Below are positions 44,661 to 52,792 of a stretch of 64,000 bases of DNA, in pieces; within the stretch, counting starts at the first letter, position 1, and every line of letters begins with the position of its first letter. Source of the stretch: Geodermatophilus sp. DSM 44513 (GTDB lineage Bacteria; Actinomycetota; Actinomycetes; Mycobacteriales; Geodermatophilaceae). The notes beneath the pieces are model-generated. The model was not told where the DNA came from and ran no database searches. It saw only the letters and a list, made by a program, of their open reading frames with translations. Both the position numbers and the translations under genes were made by a program. The stretch lies in assembly GCF_032460525.1 (NCBI RefSeq), contig NZ_CP135963.1, forward strand, positions 558,001 through 622,000, given 5' to 3'.

Positions 44661-45448
44661 GCGGGGGGCTGCTGCTGCTCGCCGCCGCCCTGCTCGCGTG
44701 GCCGGGGCCGGCGGCGCTGTGGCGGGAGCGCCGCGCGGTGACCCCGTGGGCGGACGCCGGTGCCCGCCTGCGGGCCGCCGTCCCGCTGCCGGTGCTGGCG
44801 GCCGCGGCGGCCACCGCGCTCGGTGGGCTGGTCAGCACGCCGTTGGTCGCCGTCCTCGCCGGGGGCTGTGCGGCCCTGGCCGCCCGCGCCGTGCTGCGCC
44901 GCCGGGCCGGCGCGCGGCAGGAGGCGGGCCTGGCCGCCCTGGTCGAGGCGCTGTCCGCCCTCGGCGCGGAGCTGCGCAGCGGCCGCTCGCTGGACGAGGC
45001 CACCCGCGCCGCCGTCGCCGCCTGCGCGGACGGCGACAGCGGCCGGGCGCTGGCGCGGGCGGTGCGGGCGCCGGAGGACGACGCCGGCCCGGCGCGGGAG
45101 GCCGGCGAGCTCGGGCGGGCCCTGGCCAGGGTGGCCGCGGCCGCGCGGCTGAGCACCCGCACCGGCTGTTCGCTGGCCGCGGTCGTCGGCGCCGTGGAGG
45201 ACGACCTGCGTGCCCGGTCCCGCCAGCGGCTGGAACTGCACTCGGCGACCGCCGGGGCGCAGGCCAGCGCCGCGCTGCTCGCCGCGCTGCCCGTCCTGGG
45301 GCTGCTCATGGGGGGAGGCGTCGGTGCCGACCCGTGGCGGGTGCTGACCACCACGGCGACCGGTCAGGTGCTGCTCGTCGCGGGCGTCGGGTTGGAGGTC
45401 GCCGGGCTGGCGTGGTCGGCACGGCTGGTCCGCCGGGCCGTGCGGTGA
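44657..45448 (+). CDS. TadB-like type II secretion system F domain protein
   Basis: The 263-residue membrane protein has two hydrophobic segments near the N-terminus, a cytosolic helical middle with LVEALSALGAELRSGRSLDE and LARVAAAARLSTRTGCSLAA (the T2SSF helical bundle), and two membrane segments near the C-terminus. It is shorter than TadB of proteobacteria but like the actinobacterial version. With the TadC-like protein it forms the inner-membrane platform on which the ATPase acts. Confidence 0.85.
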   Translation: MSGGLLLLAAALLAWPGPAALWRERRAVTPWADAGARLRAAVPLPVLAAAAATALGGLVSTPLVAVLAGGCAALAARAVLRRRAGARQEAGLAALVEALSALGAELRSGRSLDEATRAAVAACADGDSGRALARAVRAPEDDAGPAREAGELGRALARVAAAARLSTRTGCSLAAVVGAVEDDLRARSRQRLELHSATAGAQASAALLAALPVLGLLMGGGVGADPWRVLTTTATGQVLLVAGVGLEVAGLAWSARLVRRAVR

Positions 45449-46167
45449 CCGCCCCTGCGGTGGCGCTGCTGCTGGCGGCCGCGCTGCTCTGCTGGCCGGC
45501 GCGGTCGCCGGCCGCCGTCCGGGCCCGCTGGCTGGCCGACCGGGACGGCCCCCGCCCCGCGACGACGGCCGGGGTCGGCGGTGCACGCCGGCGGTGGGTG
45601 CTCGCCGGAGCGGCCGGCCTGGCCGCCGGACTGCTGGTCGGCGGGGGGACCGGCGTGGTCGTGGCCGGGCTGGCGGTGGTCGGCGGGGAGCGGCTGCTGC
45701 GCCGTGGCAGCCGGGTGGACGCCGGTGCCGGCCCGCCGCCGGAGGAGGACCTGCCGGTCGCCTGCGACCTGCTCGCGGTCTGCCTGGAGGCCGGCCTGCC
45801 GGTGGGCGGCGCGCTCGCCGCGGTCGCCGCCGCGCTGCCCGGCCGGATCGGCCCGGAGCTGGCCACGGTCGCCGGGCTGTACCGGCTGGGTGCCGCACCC
45901 CGGCGGGCGTGGGCGGACGCCCCGGCCGGGCTGGCCGTGCTCGGCCGGGCCCTGGTGCGCGGTGGTGAGTCGGGGTCGGCCGTCGTCCCCGCGCTGCGGT
46001 CGCTGGCCGCCGACGCGCGCGCCGGCCAGCGCAGCCGCGCCGACGCCGCCGTCCGCCGGGCCGGCGTCTGGGTGCTCGCACCGCTGGGCGCCTGCTTCCT
46101 GCCGGCCTTCCTGTGCCTGGGCGTCGTGCCGCTGGTCCTGGGGATCGCCGCCGACGTCTTCGGCTGA
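45445..46167 (+). CDS. TadC-like type II secretion system F domain protein
   Basis: The 240-residue membrane protein has LPVACDLLAVCLEAGLPVGG, ALAAVAAALPG and LGRALVRGGESGSAVVPALR, the T2SSF pattern, with flanking hydrophobic segments (VLAGAAGLAAGLLVGGGTGV and, at the C-terminus, FLPAFLCLGVVPLVLGIA). It is the second platform subunit of the Tad pilus. GTG start overlaps the TadB stop. A 124-bp gap with the GTCCACAG pair follows before the pilin gene. Confidence 0.85.
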   Translation: MTAPAVALLLAAALLCWPARSPAAVRARWLADRDGPRPATTAGVGGARRRWVLAGAAGLAAGLLVGGGTGVVVAGLAVVGGERLLRRGSRVDAGAGPPPEEDLPVACDLLAVCLEAGLPVGGALAAVAAALPGRIGPELATVAGLYRLGAAPRRAWADAPAGLAVLGRALVRGGESGSAVVPALRSLAADARAGQRSRADAAVRRAGVWVLAPLGACFLPAFLCLGVVPLVLGIAADVFG

Positions 46168-46177
46168 GCCGCCCGGC

Positions 46178-46207
46178 GTCCACAGCCCGGGGCGGCGTCC
46201 ACAGATC
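46178..46207. promoter_or_regulatory. Direct repeat of GTCCACAG, 19-bp period, upstream of the pilin gene
   Basis: GTCCACAG (46178-46185) and GTCCACAGATC (46197-46207) repeat the arrangement at 42349-42378, including the ATC extension of the second copy. It lies 85 bp before the Flp-like pilin start, where a separate promoter for the abundant pilin would be expected. Confidence 0.55.
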
Positions 46208-46291
46208 GCGCCGGCGGCTGTGCCCGGCCCCGCTGCCGCACGAGGGTCGGGGCACCGGCCCGGGACGCGGGCCCGACACCGAGGAGGTCCC

Positions 46292-46561
46292 GTGACCAGA
46301 CCCTGCACCACCCGCCCCGACGGCGGGCAGCTGCCCGACGACCAGGCCACACCGGCCGACGAGGGGGTCCCGGGGCGGCTGCGGGCCCGCTGGGCCCGGC
46401 TCCGGGCCGCCGGCGAGGCGGGGATGAGCACCGCCGAGTACGCCGTCGGCACCGTGGCGGCTTGCGCGTTCGCCGCCGTCCTCTACCGGGTGGTCACCGG
46501 GGGCTCGGTGGTCGAGGGGCTCAGCGCCCTCGTCGCCGACGCGCTGGCCACCCTGTCCTGA
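46292..46561 (+). CDS. Flp-like pilin, DUF4244 family
   Basis: The 89-residue protein has a 45-residue polar leader, then AGEAGMSTAEYAVGTVAACA and one hydrophobic helix to the end. Gly before MSTAE, with glutamate at position 5 of the mature part, is the class III (Flp) prepilin cleavage site, and AEYAVGT is typical of the DUF4244 actinobacterial pilins. It should polymerise into the pilus fibre. A strong GAGGAGG precedes the GTG start, in keeping with high expression. No prepilin peptidase gene is in the window. Confidence 0.87.
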   Translation: MTRPCTTRPDGGQLPDDQATPADEGVPGRLRARWARLRAAGEAGMSTAEYAVGTVAACAFAAVLYRVVTGGSVVEGLSALVADALATLS

Positions 46562-46947
46562 TGGCCCGGCGGCGCCGCGCCGGCCGGGGGTCCGGTGAGG
46601 CCGGCATGGTGACCGCCGAGACGGCGGTCGTGCTGCCGGTGCTGCTGCTCGTCCTGGCCGGCGCGGTGGCCGCCGTCACCGTCGTCGGCGCGCAACTGCG
46701 CTGTGTCGACGCCGCTCGCGAGGGGGCCCGGGCCGCCGCCCGGGGCGAGGACACCGCGCTGGTGACCGCCCTGACCGGCCGGGCCGCCCCGGCCGGCGCC
46801 CGGACCACCGTGGCCGGGGACGCGACCACGGTCACCGTCACGGTCGTCGCCGACGTGGCGCCGCTCGGCCCGGTGCCGCTGCGGGTCCCGGTGGCGGCCT
46901 CCGCGGTCACCTGGCGGGAGCCCGGGGCCGCCGAGGGGGCCGGGTGA
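46561..46947 (+). CDS. TadE-like minor pilin
   Basis: The 128-residue protein has a basic N-terminus, then GEAGMVTAETAVVLPVLLLV, a prepilin-like site with glutamate at position 5 followed by a membrane helix, and a beta-rich exported remainder (AAREGARAAARGED is the TadE-family helix extension). Minor pilins of this kind help assemble Tad pili. The ATG shares one base with the stop of the pilin gene. Confidence 0.85.
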   Translation: MARRRRAGRGSGEAGMVTAETAVVLPVLLLVLAGAVAAVTVVGAQLRCVDAAREGARAAARGEDTALVTALTGRAAPAGARTTVAGDATTVTVTVVADVAPLGPVPLRVPVAASAVTWREPGAAEGAG

Positions 46948-47318
46948 CCCGGCCGGGCCGCCTCGCCGGGGAGCGGGGGTCGGCCACGGTGTGGGTGGTG
47001 GCGCTGTCCGGCGTCCTCGCCGCGATCGGGGTGGCGGCGGTGCTCGTCGGGACGGCGGTGGTCGGGCGGCACCGGGCGGCCGCCGCGGCCGACCTGGCGG
47101 CCCTCGCCGCGGCCGAGCGCGCCGTCCGCGGCGACCCCGGGGCGTGCACCACGGCCGGTGAGGTGGCCGCCGCCAACGGCGCCCGGCTGACCGCCTGCAC
47201 CCTCGGTGGCGGCGCGGTCGTCGAGGTCGCCGTCGAGGTGCCCGTCCGGCTCGGCCCGCTGGGCGTGCCCGCCGCCGGCGCCCGCGCCCGGGCCGGCCCG
47301 GTCCTCTCGGCGGCCTAG
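46944..47318 (+). CDS. Rv3654c-type TadE-like protein of the helicase/tad neighbourhood
   Basis: The 124-residue protein starts with a short polar leader, then GSATVWVVALSGVLAAIGVA (membrane helix, no glutamate at position 5) and HRAAAAADLAALAAAERAV, the alanine-rich helix seen in Rv3654c-like proteins. It is the last tad gene. Its TAG lies in a CTAG shared with the stop of the convergent helicase gene. Confidence 0.8.
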   Translation: MTRPGRLAGERGSATVWVVALSGVLAAIGVAAVLVGTAVVGRHRAAAAADLAALAAAERAVRGDPGACTTAGEVAAANGARLTACTLGGGAVVEVAVEVPVRLGPLGVPAAGARARAGPVLSAA

Positions 47319-49822
47319 AAGACCAGGTCGTCGGCGTCGCCGCCGCAGGAGCCGGTGCCGTCCGGAGCGGGCGCCGGACCGTCGCCCGGCCCGCCGGTGA
47401 CCGGACCGTCGTCCGCCGCGGGCGGGCCCGCCTCCTCGGCGGCGGCCAGCTCGTCGAGGACGACGTCGAGCACCCGCACCGCGCCGGCCTTGTCCAGCGG
47501 CTCATTGCCGTTGCCGCACTTGGGCGACTGCACGCAGGACGGGCAGCCGCTGTCGCACTCGCAGCTGGCCACCGTCGCCCGGGTCGCCTGCAGCCAGCTC
47601 CGCAGCACCGCGAAGCCGCGCTCGGCGAACCCGGCGCCCCCCGGGTGCCCGTCGTAGACCACGATGGTGGCCGCGCCGGTGTCGGGGTGCAGGGCGGTGG
47701 ACACCCCGCCGAGGTCCCACCGGTCGCAGGTGGCCAGCAGCGGGAGGATGCCGATGGCGGCGTGCTCGGCGGCGTGCAGCGACCCGGGCAGCTCCGCGTC
47801 GCCCACCTCGGCCCGCCCGACGGCCCGCTCGTCGAGGGTCAGCCACACCGCGCGGGTGCGCAGCTGGCGGGCCGGCAGGTCCAGCGGGAACTCGGCGAGC
47901 ACCTCACCGCTGCCCAGCCGGCGGCGCTGGTAGGCGACCACCTGGTTGGTCACGTCGACCACCCCGGTGTGCGCGGTGACCGTGCCGAGGGAGCGCGAGC
48001 GGTCGGTGGCGGCGATCGCGAGGTCGGTGACGTCCCGGGCCACCGTCGTCCACTCCGGGCTCTCCGCGTGCACCACCGCGACGGCGTCGTCGACGCACAG
48101 CTCGTCCACCACGTAGGACTCACCGCGGTGCACGTAGACCGCGCCGGTGTGCACCGTGGCGTGCGCGGCGTCGCCGTCCACCGTGCCGAGCAGCCGCCCG
48201 GTGTCGCCCTCGATGATCGTAACCGGCGCCAGCCCGCTGCCGCGGATGTCGACGTCCGGGCGCCCCCGCCCGGCCCAGTACCAGCCGGTGGGACGGCGGC
48301 GCAGCACCCCCTCGGCCACCAGCTCCGCCACCCGGGCCTGCGCCGCCGGGCCGCCGAAGTCGGCCAGGTCCTCCGGGACCAGGGGGAGCTCCGCGGCGGC
48401 GCAGCACAGCTGCGGGCCGAGCACGTAGGGATTGGTCGGGTCGGTGACCGTGGCCTCCACCGGGCGGCCGAAGACCGCGCGCGGGTGGTGGGCCAGGTAG
48501 TGGTCCAGCGGGTCGTCGCGGGCGACGAAGACGACCAGTGACTCCCGCTGCGCTCGGCCCGCGCGGCCGGCCTGCTGCCACAGCGAGGCCAGCGTGCCGG
48601 GGTAGCCGGCCAGCACGACGGCGTCCAGGCCGGCGATGTCGATGCCGAGCTCCAGGGCGTTGGTCGTGGCCACGCCGAACAGGTCGCCCGACGACAGCGC
48701 CCGTTCCAGCTCGCGGCGCTCCTCGGGCAGGTAGCCGCCGCGGTAGGAGTCCACCCGGCGGGCCAGGTCGCCGCGGCCGCGGTCCCGCAGGACGGAGCGG
48801 GCCTGCTCGGCCACCGACTCCGCGCTGCGTCGCGAGCGCACGAACGCCAGCGTGCGGGCCCCGCGCTCGACCAGGTCGGCCAGCAGCGTGGCGGCGTCGG
48901 CCGCCGCCGAGCGGCGCAGGGGGGCGCCGTGCTCCCCGGTGCGCTCGGTCAGCGGGGGCTCCCACAGCGCGAACGTCGCCCCGGGCCGCGGCGAGCCGTC
49001 CTCGGTCACCGCCACGACCGGCGCGCCGACCAGGCGGGTCGCCGCCGCAGCCGGCTCGGCCACCGTGGCCGACGCGAGCAGGAACACCGGCTCCGCGCCG
49101 TAGCGGCGGCAGATCCGCCGCAGCCGGCGCAGCACGTGGCCGACGTGGGAGCCGAAGACCCCGCGGTAGGCGTGGCACTCGTCGACCACCACGTAGGCCA
49201 GCCGGCGCAGCGTGCTGGACCACCGCTGGTGGGCCGGCAGCACCCCACGGTGCAGCATGTCGGGGTTGGTGACGATCCAGCGCGAGTGCCGCCGGACCCA
49301 CTCCCGCTCCTCCATGGGCGTGTCGCCGTCGTAGGCGGCCGGCCGCACCGACGGGTCGGCCAGCGCGGCCACCGACCCCAGCTGGTCGCGCGCCAGCGCC
49401 TTGGTCGGCGCGAGGTAGAGCACGCAGGCACGGGGGTCCTCGGCCAGCCGGGTGAGCGCCGGCACCTGGTAGGCCAGCGACTTGCCCGACGCCGTCCCGG
49501 TGGCGACGACGACGTGTGCGCCGTCCCGGGCCAGCTGTGCGGCCTGCACCTGGTGCCGCCAGGGCACGCGGACGCCCTGGGCCTCCAGCCGGGCGCGCAG
49601 CTCCGGGCCCACCCAGGCCGGCCAGGGCAGGGTCCGGCCGTCCCGCACCGGCAGCCGGTGCACGTGGGTGACCGGCTGCTCCTCCTCCGGAGTGCCGGAC
49701 AGGACGGCGGCCAGCAGGTCCGCCCCGGGCAGCGGGGCACCGGCGGGGGAGGGCGACCCACCCTGGGGAAGAGGGTCCCGGCCGGGAGGGGGAGCCGACC
49801 GGACCACGTGGAGCGAGGTCAC
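47315..49822 (-). CDS. DEAD/DEAH-box helicase with DUF1998 zinc domain (MrfA/Rv3649-like)
   Basis: About 835 residues. Motif I VVVATGTASGKSLAYQVPAL, motif II YVVVDECHAYRGVFGSHV, motif III LLASATVAEP, motif V VATTNALELGIDIAGLDAVV and motif VI WQQAGRAGRAQ form two RecA-like lobes. The C-terminal DUF1998 region has the four-cysteine site CECDSGCPSC...KCGNGNEPLD. MrfA-type helicases act in DNA repair (mitomycin C response in Bacillus). The start is uncertain: GTG 49822 lies directly against its GAGGAG; GTG 49870 and GTG 49807 are alternatives in frame. Position beside the tad genes matches mycobacteria. Confidence 0.9.
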   Translation of the reverse strand: MTSLHVVRSAPPPGRDPLPQGGSPSPAGAPLPGADLLAAVLSGTPEEEQPVTHVHRLPVRDGRTLPWPAWVGPELRARLEAQGVRVPWRHQVQAAQLARDGAHVVVATGTASGKSLAYQVPALTRLAEDPRACVLYLAPTKALARDQLGSVAALADPSVRPAAYDGDTPMEEREWVRRHSRWIVTNPDMLHRGVLPAHQRWSSTLRRLAYVVVDECHAYRGVFGSHVGHVLRRLRRICRRYGAEPVFLLASATVAEPAAAATRLVGAPVVAVTEDGSPRPGATFALWEPPLTERTGEHGAPLRRSAAADAATLLADLVERGARTLAFVRSRRSAESVAEQARSVLRDRGRGDLARRVDSYRGGYLPEERRELERALSSGDLFGVATTNALELGIDIAGLDAVVLAGYPGTLASLWQQAGRAGRAQRESLVVFVARDDPLDHYLAHHPRAVFGRPVEATVTDPTNPYVLGPQLCCAAAELPLVPEDLADFGGPAAQARVAELVAEGVLRRRPTGWYWAGRGRPDVDIRGSGLAPVTIIEGDTGRLLGTVDGDAAHATVHTGAVYVHRGESYVVDELCVDDAVAVVHAESPEWTTVARDVTDLAIAATDRSRSLGTVTAHTGVVDVTNQVVAYQRRRLGSGEVLAEFPLDLPARQLRTRAVWLTLDERAVGRAEVGDAELPGSLHAAEHAAIGILPLLATCDRWDLGGVSTALHPDTGAATIVVYDGHPGGAGFAERGFAVLRSWLQATRATVASCECDSGCPSCVQSPKCGNGNEPLDKAGAVRVLDVVLDELAAAEEAGPPAADDGPVTGGPGDGPAPAPDGTGSCGGDADDLVF

Positions 49823-50040
49823 CTCCTCACTGTCACACCTCCGGGCGACCTGCCGCTGCCCGTGGGCCACGCCGCTGGGGGGACGACGGCAACTCGACGA
49901 GCCGCGGGGCTAGCGGCACAGGGTGTGATTCCGCTTACACTCCGGCGGCACCAGCCACACGGTCCCGTGCGCGCTGGACGCACACCTCCGCCGACCGGAG
50001 CGGGTGGGCCTCGGCGGCCGCTGACTGCTGGAGGAAACAC

Positions 50041-52302
50041 ATGCCGGACAGTGCGCTCTCCGGCGGGGACGTCGTCCTGGTGACGGTCGTGCTCGCCATC
50101 TCCCTCGCCGCCCTCGCCTTCGCCGCCTACCTCGTCCGCGCCGTCCTGGCGGCGGAGCAGGGGACGGCGACCATGCGCGAGATCGCCGTGGCGGTGCAGG
50201 AGGGTGCCGCGGCGTTCCTGCGCAGACAGTTCCGCACCCTCGGCGTCTTCGCCGTCGTCGTCTTCCTGCTCCTGCTGCTCCTCCCGGTGGCCGACGGCGG
50301 ATTGGGGACCCGCCTCGGCCGCGCGCTGTTCTTCCTGGTCGGGGCCGTGTTCTCGGCGGCGGTCGGCTTCATCGGCATGACGCTGGCGACCCGCGGCAAC
50401 GTCCGGGTCGCCGAGGCGGCCCGCAGCGGTGGCTACCAGCCCGCCTTCCGCATCGCCTACCGCACCGGGGGCGTGGTCGGGATGATCACCATCGGGCTGG
50501 GCCTGTTCGGGTCGGCTCTGGCGCTGCTGCTGTTCCGGGACACCGCCCCGATCGTCCTCGAGGGGTTCGGCTTCGGCGGCGCCCTGCTGGCGATGTTCAT
50601 GCGCGTCGGCGGCGGCATCTTCACCAAGGCCGCCGACGTCGGCGCGGACCTGGTCGGCAAGGTGGAGGCCGGCATCCCCGAGGACGACCCGCGCAACGCC
50701 GCCACCATCGCCGACAACGTGGGCGACAACGTCGGGGACTGCGCCGGCATGGCCGCGGACCTCTTCGAGTCCTACGCGGTGACCCTGGTCGCCGCGCTCA
50801 TCCTCGGTCAGGTCTTCTTCGGCAACGTGGGCATGGTGTTCCCCCTGCTGGTCGCGGCCATCGGCGTGATCGCCTCGGTCGTCGGGGTGCTCGCGAGCAG
50901 GCCGGGGACGAACGACGCCACCGGGATGGTCCCGATCAACCGCGGTTTCTTCGCCTCCGCCGTGGTCTCCCTGGTCCTCGTCGCCGCGGCGTCCTTCCTC
51001 TACCTGCCCGGCGTCTCCGACGTGGCCGACCTGTCGGTCAGCCCGCAGGTGCTCGGCTTCGTGTCCGTCCTCGTCGGCGTCGTCCTGGCCGCGACCATCC
51101 AGCAGCTCACCGGCTACTTCACCGAGACCAGCCGCAAGCCGGTGAAGGACATCGGCCGCAGCTCGCTGACCGGCCCGGCCACCGTCATCCTCTCCGGCAT
51201 CTCCCTCGGGCTGGAGTCCGCCGTGTACGCGGCGCTGCTGATCGGCGGCGCCGTCTACGGCGCCTTCCTGGTCGGCGGTGGCGCCGCCCTCTACGCCGTC
51301 GCGCTCGCCGGGTGCGGCCTGCTCACCACGGCCGGCGTCATCGTCGCGATGGACACCTTCGGCCCGGTGAGCGACAACGCGCAGGGCATCGCCGAGATGT
51401 CCGGCGACATCGACGAGGAGGGCGCCCGGGTGCTCACCGACCTCGACGCCGTCGGCAACACCACCAAGGCCATCACCAAGGGCATCGCGATCGCCACCGC
51501 GGTGCTGGCCGCCACCGCGCTCTTCGGGTCCTACAACGCCCAGGTCGGGGTGGCGCTCGAGGAGGCCGGCGAGACCCTGGGGGACTCCTTCAGCCTGGTC
51601 AACCCGAACAACGTCGTCGGCGCGGTGCTCGGCGCCGCAGTGGTCTTCTTCTTCTCCGGTCTGGCCATCAGCGCCGTGTCCCGGGCGGCCGGCCGGGTGG
51701 TCTTCGAGGTGCGGGAGCAGTTCCGCACCCGGCCGGGGATCATGGACCGCACCGAGCGGCCCGACTACAGCGCCGTGGTCGACATCTGCACCAAGGACTC
51801 GCTGCGCGAGCTGGCGACCCCCGGCCTGCTGGCCGTCCTCGCCCCGGTCGCGGTGGGCTTCGGTCTGGGCATCGGCCCGTTGGCGGCCTACCTCGTCGGC
51901 GCCATCGCGGCCGGGACGCTGATGGCGGTCTTCCTGGCCAACTCCGGTGGTGCCTGGGACAACGCGAAGAAGATGGTCGAGGACGGCGCCTACGGCGGCA
52001 AGGGCAGCGAGGCGCACGCCGCGACCGTCATCGGCGACACCGTCGGCGACCCGTTCAAGGACACCGCCGGGCCGGCGATCAACCCGCTGATCAAGGTGAT
52101 GAACCTGGTCGCGCTGATCATCGCCCCCGCCGTCGTCGCGCTGTCGGTCGGCGAGGACGCCCAGACGGGCCTGCGCATCGCCATCGCGCTCGGCGCGGTG
52201 CTGGTGATCGTGGCCGCCGTCGTGGTCTCCAAGCGCCGCTCGGTCGTCGTCGGTGGCGCATCGGCCGACAGCTCCTCGTCGCTGACCACCAGCGTCCCCT
52301 GA
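50041..52302 (+). CDS. hppA: Membrane-bound proton-translocating pyrophosphatase
   Basis: The 753-residue protein has about 15-16 membrane segments and the acidic substrate site KAADVGADLVGKVEAGIPED followed by DPRNAATIADNVGDNVGD. The second acidic region is DNAKKMVEDGAYGGKGSEAH. GNTTKAITKG, with lysine after GNTT, marks the potassium-independent H+-pumping class (alanine there in K+-dependent enzymes). It couples pyrophosphate hydrolysis to proton export. GGAGGAAACAC precedes the ATG. A possible -10 (TACACT, 49936-49941) lies in the 218-bp divergent gap, without a clear -35. Confidence 0.96.
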   Translation: MPDSALSGGDVVLVTVVLAISLAALAFAAYLVRAVLAAEQGTATMREIAVAVQEGAAAFLRRQFRTLGVFAVVVFLLLLLLPVADGGLGTRLGRALFFLVGAVFSAAVGFIGMTLATRGNVRVAEAARSGGYQPAFRIAYRTGGVVGMITIGLGLFGSALALLLFRDTAPIVLEGFGFGGALLAMFMRVGGGIFTKAADVGADLVGKVEAGIPEDDPRNAATIADNVGDNVGDCAGMAADLFESYAVTLVAALILGQVFFGNVGMVFPLLVAAIGVIASVVGVLASRPGTNDATGMVPINRGFFASAVVSLVLVAAASFLYLPGVSDVADLSVSPQVLGFVSVLVGVVLAATIQQLTGYFTETSRKPVKDIGRSSLTGPATVILSGISLGLESAVYAALLIGGAVYGAFLVGGGAALYAVALAGCGLLTTAGVIVAMDTFGPVSDNAQGIAEMSGDIDEEGARVLTDLDAVGNTTKAITKGIAIATAVLAATALFGSYNAQVGVALEEAGETLGDSFSLVNPNNVVGAVLGAAVVFFFSGLAISAVSRAAGRVVFEVREQFRTRPGIMDRTERPDYSAVVDICTKDSLRELATPGLLAVLAPVAVGFGLGIGPLAAYLVGAIAAGTLMAVFLANSGGAWDNAKKMVEDGAYGGKGSEAHAATVIGDTVGDPFKDTAGPAINPLIKVMNLVALIIAPAVVALSVGEDAQTGLRIAIALGAVLVIVAAVVVSKRRSVVVGGASADSSSSLTTSVP

Positions 52303-52358
52303 CCACACGCGCCCGACCCTGGGGCTCGCGCCGGTCGCGCGGGAGGTCCGGCACCGGT

Positions 52359-52385
52359 CTGTGGACGACGACCGGACCTGTGGAC
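52359..52385. promoter_or_regulatory. Inverted-orientation GTCCACAG pair, 19-bp period, upstream of the type VII-like gene
   Basis: CTGTGGAC at 52359-52366 and 52378-52385, again 19 bp apart start to start, is the reverse complement of the pairs before the tad genes. It lies 87 bp before the GTG of the small type VII-like gene. The rest of the 169-bp gap holds nothing I recognise. Confidence 0.5.
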
Positions 52386-52471
52386 GGCCGGCCCCGGGGT
52401 GACGTGCGGCCGCCCTAGCGTCCCGGCGCACCGGACCCGCCGTGGGCCCGGTCAGTCGCCGGGAGGTCCTC

Positions 52472-52792
52472 GTGTCCGTCATGTCCGTCGAACCCGATGC
52501 CGTCGACGGGTTGGCCGCGGAGCTCCTCGGGCTGGCGGCCGGTCTGTCCACCGAGGCCGACGAGTGCGACCGGGCCGTCGGGCTCCTCCGGTCGGCCGCC
52601 GTGGGCGATCTCGCCGCCGCCACGGCGACGGCCGGCCGAGCGTGGTCGCAGGTGATCGGCTGCCTGGCGCAGGGCAACGCCACCTTCTCCTCCGCGCTGT
52701 ACACGGTGGCCGCCGAGTACCGGGCCGCGGACGCCGCCCTCGCGCAGCACATCGGGAGCTCGCCGGCCGCCGAGGCGGCCGGTCCCCGGTGA
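52472..52792 (+). CDS. Small helical protein of the EspC/WXG100-like type VII secretion class
   Basis: The 106-residue protein is all helical by composition, with no signal peptide. It has a tryptophan near the middle (AGRAWSQVIGCLAQGNATFS) and a C-terminal VAAEYRAADAAL that contains YxxxD, the general type VII secretion signal. Start GTG 52472 has GGGAGG five bases upstream; an ATG four codons later is possible. It overlaps the next gene by four bases, as partner pairs of the ESX system do. No EccC-type ATPase or membrane core is nearby, so the machine would be elsewhere. Confidence 0.65.
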   Translation: MSVMSVEPDAVDGLAAELLGLAAGLSTEADECDRAVGLLRSAAVGDLAAATATAGRAWSQVIGCLAQGNATFSSALYTVAAEYRAADAALAQHIGSSPAAEAAGPR

